From contig CM060734.1 in the NCBI GenBank assembly GCA_030704615.1, positions 63,816,042 through 63,880,041 on the forward strand: DNA of 64,000 bases. Reading direction: 5' to 3'. Position numbers and translations under genes: made by a program. Positions 41,945 through 50,168 of the stretch are shown piece after piece. Each line of letters opens with the position of its first letter. Positions within the stretch are counted from its first letter, which is position 1. The notes beneath the pieces were generated by a model. It was not told the origin of the DNA and did not search any database. It worked only from the letters and a program-made list of their open reading frames with translations. This DNA comes from Takakia lepidozioides. Lineage: Eukaryota > Streptophyta > Takakiopsida > Takakiales > Takakiaceae.

Positions 41945-43837
41945 GTGACAGGTGGACGCAGGATAATGTCAGGGAAATGGCCGGTGCAAGAAAGGACGGA
42001 AGCCAGTTTAGAAATAGACACGTGGAAGTCAGGCCGCGACACACAGCTGAGAAGGAAGTGCAAGAACAGGTGTCATCAAGAAAGAGGACAAGAAGGGCCG
42101 TCAAAGTACCTACCTAGCACGTCAATTCAGATGAATGGCGGGGCCATTAATGAATACGGAAAAAGGTCAACGGAACAAACGCCAAGTAAAGAAAAGCGCA
42201 TTCCTTGTCACGTGTGTTATCCTAGTGGACAGTCCAGCATGGAAAGTCCACTAAAGGAAATTAAATCTGAAATCCAGTCACAGCGGTTACATCCAATCAT
42301 AAACAGGAGGCAGGATCAAGAAATCGAAAGGGTTTTGAGCGCAAGAGTCGGCGTCGTTCCAAGTAACGGGCGTCTCGATGGGACAGACCATCAATGCTAT
42401 AGCTTTGAAGCTATGAAAGAACTAACAGATTATACGCTCGCGATACTACTTACGCAGTGGCACGGGGACAGAAGAACAGAGAGTATCTTTTCTCTTGATC
42501 GATGCTTGCAAGCCCCGCTGGCTTACAAGAAATTACCCATAGCATTTTGTGGCAACCATACGTTTGTGCTTTGTGCCCTGCAAGCATTACTTCAGTTGTT
42601 ACAGCCACAACCTTTCTGTTTCTCTAGAATGAAGAGAGTAAGAGGGATGGAGGACATCAGGGTGAAAAGCACCACAATCCTGCAGAAACAAACGATTACT
42701 ACTCCACAGGCGGTGAAGTTACTGAAGGACCTGCGATTAGAAGGATTGCAAAGCAAAGATTGGACATTGCACCATCGACAGTACATGTTACAATTCTTGG
42801 AGAACTTTGAGCCTAAGACAGGAGCAACAACGGTGAAGGGAGTTGAATTAGAAGTTACTCCCCTATACCTACAACAATTGTTTGAATTGCCATCAGGTCA
42901 GGTGCATGTGGATGAGCACAGGGCAAGATTGCAGATTAGGGATTTATTTGAAGAAGGGAGTTTCTTTAAAACTCAGGGTTATGCTTCTACCAAGGCCGTG
43001 TACCCAGGGCTAAGGGAGGTAGGCCAGATACTGAACGTTATGTTTGCCATGAAACAGAACCAACAGTATTTGAGCAGATCCTTCATAGAGGAAATACTCA
43101 AGGCCCTGAGAGGAGAAGAGGTAGCATGGGCGGACATAATGTACAACGGACTGGTAGAGGAGATGAAAAGATTGCAAGGCACTGCCGCAAAGTCTCCTAT
43201 CATAGTGTCTGGACCCATCATTGCACAAATTATTCTAGACTCGTGCATACTAGATGCGAGAGAAAGGAAGGAGATGGGAGTGTTTGAGACAGCAACCACT
43301 GCCATAGAAGAGCAAGGTTCTTCACAGGGTGAAGGGGGATTGACAGAGCGAAGGACTGTCACATTGGAAGCAGAACCATTGGCTACGAGACAGCCGGAAG
43401 AAGAAGTTACTCATACTTTTGTGCAAGAAGGGGCACAACAGCACGGAGGGATGTGGGTGCAGACAACACAACCCGTGGAGAGAGAACAGGAAGTTACTTC
43501 AGTAGCACAGCCATCACAGCCAGATGTTCGGCTTGTCTCAATGTTACCTAGAGTTGTCCATGCAGTTCCACCAGAAATTATTGATTTGGAGAAAGAAGGG
43601 TTAGATATACCCACTACAGAACAAGTGGTGGCAGACATTGAGAAGGGGGACCTTCTCTATGAAAACTCTAGCTTGGGCAGGGAAACAGGGGTACAGGAAG
43701 TGCAAAGTCTGTACAGGGAAAGCCCTAATGTGCATGTATTACCCACACCTGTGGAGGAGGTTCCAGAGGTAGAACAACATGACACAGCAGCACCTGTGGA
43801 GAAGAAGGGGGTTGAGAGAGAGGATCTAGTAGAGTAG
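41945..43837 (+). CDS. ORF A: extra gypsy ORF downstream of integrase, unknown function
   Basis: An uninterrupted 630-codon frame, the longest intact frame in this element. I do not recognise a catalytic domain. The N-terminal ~225 residues look like translated leader; the frame could start at Met 42630 (MKRVRGMEDIRVK). A globular part (about residues 240-440) is followed by an acidic, Glu/Thr/Val-rich tail. Its VKGVELEVTPLYLQQLFELPSG segment is reminiscent of plant 'putative transposon protein' domains found in Athila-like elements, but this is weak. No signal peptide or membrane segment is obvious, so it does not look like an envelope protein. ORF B follows 37 bases on. Confidence 0.6.
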   Translation: MTGGRRIMSGKWPVQERTEASLEIDTWKSGRDTQLRRKCKNRCHQERGQEGPSKYLPSTSIQMNGGAINEYGKRSTEQTPSKEKRIPCHVCYPSGQSSMESPLKEIKSEIQSQRLHPIINRRQDQEIERVLSARVGVVPSNGRLDGTDHQCYSFEAMKELTDYTLAILLTQWHGDRRTESIFSLDRCLQAPLAYKKLPIAFCGNHTFVLCALQALLQLLQPQPFCFSRMKRVRGMEDIRVKSTTILQKQTITTPQAVKLLKDLRLEGLQSKDWTLHHRQYMLQFLENFEPKTGATTVKGVELEVTPLYLQQLFELPSGQVHVDEHRARLQIRDLFEEGSFFKTQGYASTKAVYPGLREVGQILNVMFAMKQNQQYLSRSFIEEILKALRGEEVAWADIMYNGLVEEMKRLQGTAAKSPIIVSGPIIAQIILDSCILDARERKEMGVFETATTAIEEQGSSQGEGGLTERRTVTLEAEPLATRQPEEEVTHTFVQEGAQQHGGMWVQTTQPVEREQEVTSVAQPSQPDVRLVSMLPRVVHAVPPEIIDLEKEGLDIPTTEQVVADIEKGDLLYENSSLGRETGVQEVQSLYRESPNVHVLPTPVEEVPEVEQHDTAAPVEKKGVEREDLVE

Positions 43838-43874
43838 TGGCCTGAGTGGTTTGTGAGAAGTAGTACATCAAAGG

Positions 43875-45761
43875 ATGACAGTGCAATGTGCCACCCTCAC
43901 AAATGTTCTGGAGCAAGCCACAACAGAAGCCAACAAGCAGAGGGAGAGATGTGTAATGGCAGAAACTGAGGTAGTGAAGCAAGCCCAACTTATTGTGGAC
44001 CTCAAAGATACAATATGTCACAACGAAAGTGCTTTGTAGCAGTACAAACAGGTTGAGGCTAACCAGGAGAAGTACATTGTAGAGTTGCAACAGACACTTA
44101 TGGCAACTAGGAATCAACTCTCCGTGGCTAGCAAGGCAGCACGGGAAGCCAATAATCTGGCTGCTGCTTATACCAGCTTAGTTGAACCTCATGAGAAACG
44201 CATGCAGGGATTGCAACAGCAGTTAGATGCCTACAGATTCAAGGAGGAGCAGAATCTCAGAGGTGCTACACAGGACAGGGTGGATGACCAACTTTTGAAA
44301 GTCTGGTTAGCACAAGGGCCAGTGGAAGGGAAAGCACCAAGAAAGCTCAACCAGGAGGAGATGAATGACCTCAGGCTACAAGTGCAGAACATTGCCACCA
44401 CTACTATAGACAATGTCTATAGTAGGATAGCAGAGCTACAGGAAGATGTGGATACACTGCAGACTCAAGTGGAGGACTTGAGTTCAAACATTGACAAGAG
44501 GCTCATGATTCCTGAAGAACACCTCATGGATGCTTACTTGAAGGCTAGAGCTCTTATTTTCCAATCTTCTTGCAAAGAGGTGCAGGAGGCACCAATGGTG
44601 GAAGGGCCAGTGGCACCAATACCACAGGAAGTGGTTGTGCAAATGACTGAACCTGTTACTACAACACAGCCGACACAGAATGAGGTATGGGGAGATGCTG
44701 CTTTCAACCCACCAAGAACTCATGCTGCACGTGAATACAATCGAGCTATGATCATGCCATTCAACGAAATTCTTAGTGTCTTGGATTTGGCCTGGAAGGA
44801 ATTCAGTCCTCCACAGTCATTCACACACTATTATCAGATTATGCGCATTTGGTTGTTAGTGGCAACTCGGACTAAGGTTCTTGAAATGAATCAACTCATT
44901 GAAGATCATCATTTTGCGAGATACTGGTCTGAGGCAGGCACCATGTTGAAGGAATTAATTGCCTTCCAAGTGGTTCACGGGCACATCCACACCAAGACCG
45001 AGGAGGTAGCCAGTTTAGTCATGGGCTGTGGAGTATACTACACTGCTTGTTTCATTGCACGTTACCACATTGAGCAGCAGAAGATGCAATCCAGATTTCT
45101 GACTTATTCCAGTGGAAATCATTGGACCTTACCTGTGGTGCCACATCATACGTATTTATATGATGTAAAAACCATGTTGCAGAATGATTCACAACTCTGT
45201 TCATGGTTTAACTTGGCTTGGAACATCTTGGCCAAAGAAAAATTCGGCTTTGATGATATTTTTGCTAAGGGAAAAGCAGCTTGGAGGTATTTACACACTT
45301 CCCAAGTAATCGGAACACCTCTCATCTATATGGACCAGGAGTTGAGGGTGTTCACTAACATGGCTTGTGACCGCTTACGACAGGTCATGAATGGTAAACT
45401 TCCAGACATGGTGGGCCAACACTGCATGCCAATCATCGTTCCTCAGAAACCAAAGAAGATCAGAAAACCAAAAAACCGCAGGACTGACGAAGATTCAGAC
45501 ACTACAAGGGAATCTTCAGAGAAATCTTTTGACATATGGGAAGAGTATGAAAACGCACAGATGGACAAAAGACGACGGGGATCTCCTCTGTCTGAGCCAT
45601 TACAGCCTGTTCAATCAAAGGGCAAGAAATCAATTTCAAGTCAAGCTCAAGCATCTCCATCAAGCAGTCACAGAACTCGGGCACGCACACAGAGCCCTCC
45701 AAAGAACTCTCACCAACAGACAGGACCAAGTTCACAAAGGTTTGCTGATCCTAAAAAGTAA
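43875..45761 (+). pseudogene. ORF B: second extra gypsy ORF, coiled coil, one TAG stop
   Basis: The frame opens at ATG 43875 and runs 628 codons to 45761 with a single in-frame TAG at 44037-44039 (SAL-stop-QYKQ, readily CAG to TAG). The first ~220 residues are heptad-rich and probably coiled coil (ELQQTLMATRNQLSVASKAA; a second stretch near RIAELQEDVDTLQTQVEDL). A globular, Trp/Tyr-rich middle follows (about 44690-45400). The tail is basic with PKKIRKPKNRR, a likely nuclear-localisation signal, and a Ser/Pro/Gln-rich end. Function unknown. It stops 21 bases before the polypurine tract. Confidence 0.6.
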
Positions 45762-45782
45762 ACCGTGAGGACACGACTTTCT

Positions 45783-45799
45783 GAGAGAGGGAAGGGGTA
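45783..45799 (+). other. Polypurine tract
   Basis: GAGAGAGGGAAGGGGTA sits directly before the 3' LTR, the normal place for plus-strand priming in LTR retrotransposons. Confidence 0.8.
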
Positions 45800-45800
45800 A

Positions 45801-46678
45801 TGTTAGAGGGCTGTCTGGGACTTAGTCACATTTACAGGGGATCTGTGGAATACCAGGGGATCTGTGGGACTTAGACACATTTACAGGGGATCTGTGGGGT
45901 ACCCTTAAATTTTGCAGTCACAGCCAGTCACAGCCACACAGCCATACCCAGCCCGACACAGCCCGACACAGCCACACAGCCATACACAACCCGTCACAGC
46001 CCGACTCAGTTGCACAGCTAGTCACAGCCATACATAGCCCGTCACAGTGCACACAGCTGTCACAGTCATAGGGAACGCTTATCATGACAGGGAACGACTG
46101 TGGGGAACAACATCTGCGAAGGGAACATGTAGTTCACGGATGACGGTTAGTGAGGGAAGCGGTTAGAACAGCTGATAGGAGATAAAATCAGGAGCGGGGA
46201 CGGGAGAGGGGGACTTCTTGGATCACTTCTTGGGGGATCATTTCTGGGAAGTGAGAGGGCGGATAGAGGGGAGCTTGGGAGTACAAGGAGGATGTTACCA
46301 CAGCAGAAGGGAGGATGAGACAATTGTGACTTAGTTAGTATAAGCTGGAGAATTACATAGAGAGGTAGATTAGAGAAACTGTGGCATCAATATGTATCTG
46401 ATTCTTATTAATCTGATTCTTATCCGATACAAGCACACTGTGTAGAGAGACCTGAGAGAAGTTGTGCATGAATGGAATCAGGGGATCAAAGGAGCAACCA
46501 TGAACTGAGAATATGAAACCAATAAGGAATATAAATTGGAAACCCAACCATGATTCACTAGCTGCAGGTCATGTCTGATTGTTCCACACGGGCTGAATGC
46601 TTAGAGATATCCAACTCTTCTATCTTGGAGTTTCCCCCTCGGATAGCAAAGGGATGGGTGAGTAAAAGCCGCGCGACA
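45801..46678 (+). repeat. 3' LTR of the gypsy element
   Basis: It matches the 5' LTR closely; visible differences are about one CACAGCC-array unit, a ~19-base insertion near 46077, and a modest number of substitutions. A GAGGG target duplication follows it. Confidence 0.93.
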
Positions 46679-47287
46679 GAGGGCGGTTCGAGGAGTATCT
46701 TCATGATATTCCCATGGTTATGCAAGTGAGAGAGGAGAAGAAGAGTGTTGGGATGAGAGCATGCTGGGGTTAGGCATTGCTTTAGCTTCTCTTCCTCGTA
46801 GTTTTCCACCCTCTCATTAGGCCAAGACCTTTCCGTAGGTGGAGGCAAGAGTCAGTCCGGGTTTGGGCTGGGGTGTCCTTGTAGGAGCAACACCGTGGAG
46901 TTTTTGTTGGTGTGGGGGAGTTGTCGTTCTGATTTCTTGTGTTTGGATCCCCTCCATACCTGCTTGATTGTGCGCCATGTTAGTTTTGTGTGGGCGCTTG
47001 CTTTCATAGGGATTAGGCCGGGTTTGATCACCGGTCAATCCTAGAGTATGCTGTCGGTGGTGAGGCTGGAGTGATGACCAGTCAGACCATCATTGTTTCT
47101 CCTGTGGTGAGGTTGGAGGTGATGACCAGCCAACCATAGGAGTGCTTGCGGTGGATACAGGTGCAGGTGTAGGCTATGTTAGGAACCTAGTATTCCAAAC
47201 CATAAGCCGCAACAGGTTCTCTACCCGGTGGAGAGGGGGTTAGAGACATGTTCATGACCGGTTGAGTGACAGTTTGTCAACACGGAG
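46679..47287 (+). other. Leader/LTR-like region upstream of the methyltransferase-bearing gypsy element
   Basis: No gene seen. The sequence contains internal repeats (GTGGTGAGGCTGGAGTGATGACCAG and GTGGTGAGGTTGGAGGTGATGACCAG near 47055-47120) and leads directly into gag. It may hold the 5' LTR and leader of that element, but I found no matching second LTR or clear primer-binding site in the window. Confidence 0.4.
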
Positions 47288-50168
47288 GTGCCACTAGTTG
47301 TTGGGGAGAGTGCCGGTTCGAGCACTAGCAATACTAGTGGGTACACGAGACGAGGTGTGCGGTTTAGGCCACCTTCACCTCCTGTGTCTTCTACGGAAGG
47401 TTCTGTTCGGATTGTGAATCAGGAGGACTCACACCGGCGGTGCAAGTTGTTTCCTTGCCATTATTGTGGGACACAATGGAGGAGATGTATGGAGCTACTA
47501 AGGGGCCTCGTAGGTACTCTGGAGCTGTGGGCACCATCGAGTTGGATGATTTTATCCAAGAGTTTGATAGTTGGTGTGATTTGCAGCAAATGCGCAATCC
47601 ACAACTATTTACACCTTTCACGGCATGGAAGGGGCTGTTTCAGCACCTTGAGGGGCCGCCTATGGATGATTACCATGAGTTCAGGCGGGGGCATGAGGTT
47701 GAGATTGAGGAGTGGAGGATGTACTGGTCACCCGACTATGTCTCCATCACTAGGGGCACTAGAGCCACGAGGGCATTGGCTACACCTACCGCTGCAACGG
47801 CTGCTTCAGCAAGCAGCAGTGGGATTAGTGGGACTGGTGATACCAGAGCTACGACGTCCACCCAAGCTACTACTGCACCAGCACTAGTGGCGGTGCCTGC
47901 CTTCAACCCTGTTGTGGACTTCTTCGAAGAGTTAAGAGGGAACTACCAAGGGGTGAGGACAGAGAAGTTGCGGAGCTTGCAAGAGTTCCAACGGAAGCCG
48001 ACTGAGAGCTTGAGGGAGGCTTTCACTCGCATGAGGCGCTTGATAAATGTAACCCAAGGGGTTACAGAAGCTCAGGCAGTCCAATTCTGGTATGGGATAT
48101 TGGACAAGGAGCTGAGGAGAAGGGTGCGGGATGCAACTCTCCTACAAGCGGCCCAACCCACCTTAACAAATGTGTTTTTGCTGGCAGAGCGGCTAGAGCT
48201 CAACATGGTGGAGGAATGAGTGGTCATGGTGGGATTTGCTAAGGAGACCCCACGGGGTAGTGGTGCTCCTAGCCAACCACTACCTCAACGTGCTCAAGGC
48301 AACAAGGGGGTCCAGGTGAAGCCAGGGAAGGACAGAGAGGACCTCAGATGCAGGGGTCTCTCCCTTCATTTGCAGGCCAACAACGGGTGGATGTGGTGTG
48401 CTGGACATGTGGAGGACCCCATGTCAAGAAGGATTGCCTAGAGGGAGGCAAAGGGCTAGCATATGCACAACCTGCACAGTTGCGGTGTGGGCATTGTGGC
48501 AAATATGGGCATGGAGAGGCCCAGTGTTATGGTTTGCATCTTGAGTTGCGCCCAGGCCAGTTCCAAGGGAACAATGGTGGCTGGGGGCGGGGTGGAGCAG
48601 CCCAGAGAGGACGAGGTGGCCAGGCACGAGGTGCAGGCCAAGGGCAAGCTCAACATGGCCAAGGACGCAGAGGTCAGGGTGGTGACCAAGGCATGGCCAA
48701 CCGGCTTCAGTAGCTAGAGCAAAGGCTCGCTGCCATGGCTACAGCTCAGGTGGTACCGGCTCCAAGGCCGGATGGTCCACCTCCTGCTCCTGATGGAGGA
48801 GATATGGGAGGCATAGGATTTATGTGTGGGGCAGCACTACCACTAGTGCAGGTGGAGTCTGCTGCAGCCGTGACTCGAGGAGCAGCACGAGTTCCTGAGC
48901 CACGAGGTGCAGAGGTGGAGTTGGATCCACAGCGTGGGGAGGCAAGCCGTCAGGCTAGGCTTCCTCAGTCATTCACATTGGTGGAAATATTGTCGACGCC
49001 ATCTATGGCACCTAGTTCTCGCCCGACTGTTACCGAGGCGGAGGTTACTATGCCATTGGGGAGAGCTACACGGGTAGCACCACTACCTAGTGTTGCCAAG
49101 GCTACGGCAGCTAGTGTGCTGCTGGGAGCGGCCACATCTATGTGCCAGGCTCCATTGTTCTCGGCTACCATGATTGCGACGCCGGGGGTAAGACCAGCTG
49201 AGGTGTTCAGACTGGCAGCTACACTCTGTGAGAGTGGGGAGGTTACTTCATCTTCTGCGGAGATAGTGGGAGGTGTAGTGCCGGAGGGATCCTCGGATTT
49301 GAGGGTCAAGACTGCCACGGCGGCGCCATGGCAAGCTGCAGCTGCCAGGTTGATGGAGCTGCTAGCTAGGCCAGCCATTGAGCGCACCATGGTGACACCT
49401 AGAGTTGTTTTGTTAGACAACCAGGATGGCATTTTCTGTTTGAGTGGACCGATAGGCAAGAGGTACCGGCCACTGCGGGTCTTGTTGGACTCGGGAGCTC
49501 AGCCATTGATGCTGGGCAAAGCTGCTATTGCAGGCTTGGGCCTCACGGAGGCGGATATGGAGCCTTGTCCTTTCTAGATATAGACGTCTCTGGGAGGATT
49601 GGAGCAGGCTCGGGGCATGACACGGCATGAGTTGGCTATCAAACTTCGGCCGGATCACCCTACAGATGGCTCAGTGATGCGAGCCAAGGCCATTGTGACA
49701 GACGCAGTCTCGTACGATGTCCTGGTTGGTGGGGCAGTGTTGTACCCCATGGGCTTCACCCTGGATTTTTGGGAGGAGTCAGCTTCCTATAGGCTTGGAT
49801 GGCAGTCAGGGAAGGGCCGGCGTGTGCAGCTCCCTGTGACGTTCATAGGAGGAGTTGCGGTTGCCCAACGAGGCAAGATGCCGACACTGGCAGCATTCAC
49901 AGCTGCAGTGACTTGGCCTCAAGAGTTGCTGGAGGGCAATGCCCATGGAGAGGATGTGCCACCTCTAGCAGAGCAGGATGACATACATGGTGCGGCGGAG
50001 TTGCCTGCCATGGTTGCTCATACTCCATTGTGGGGTACGAGCAAGGATTTGCAGCAGATTGCTGATTGTCGTGTGCAACAAGCCTGGGTAGAGGCTTTTG
50101 TACCGTCAGGAGAGGAGGAGAGTGCAGGTATTGCACCAGGACCACCTCAGTTGTCACCATTGGATACC
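47288..50168 (+). pseudogene. gag-protease of a DNA-methyltransferase-bearing gypsy element
   Basis: Gag at about 47460-48219 contains a Retrotrans_gag-like capsid piece (FNPVVDFFEELRGNYQGVRTE, then LREAFTRMRRLINVTQG). Two zinc knuckles follow at 48396-48525 (CWTCGGPHVKKDC and CGHCGKYGHGEAQC), then a Gly/Arg/Gln-rich linker. An aspartic protease is at about 49420-49800 (VLLDSGAQPLMLG, AVSYDVLVGGAVLYPMG). Breaks: frame changes near 47450 and 48330, a TGA at 48217-48219 (CGA to TGA would explain it), and TAGs at 48711-48713, 49575-49577 and 49581-49583, each explicable as CAG to TAG. The protease reading frame then runs without a stop into the methyltransferase. Confidence 0.85.

Larger units (their letters stand above)
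34040..46678 (+). mobile_element. Complete Ty3/gypsy retrotransposon, 12.6 kb
   Basis: Two near-identical LTRs (34040-34955 and 45801-46678), both starting TG and ending CA, are flanked by a GAGGG target duplication (34035-34039 and 46679-46683). Order: LTR, primer-binding site, gag, protease, RT, RNase H, integrase, minisatellite, ORF A, ORF B, polypurine tract, LTR. RT-before-integrase order marks it as Ty3/gypsy; no chromodomain is seen, and integrase and the primer site are reminiscent of the Tat/Athila side. Stops and frameshifts in gag and pol make this copy non-autonomous even though the LTRs are still very similar. Confidence 0.95.

Noticed and set aside
42630-45761. Extra gypsy ORFs as an envelope gene
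   Set aside because: No signal peptide, transmembrane segment or Cys-rich ectodomain is visible; ORF B looks nuclear and coiled coil.
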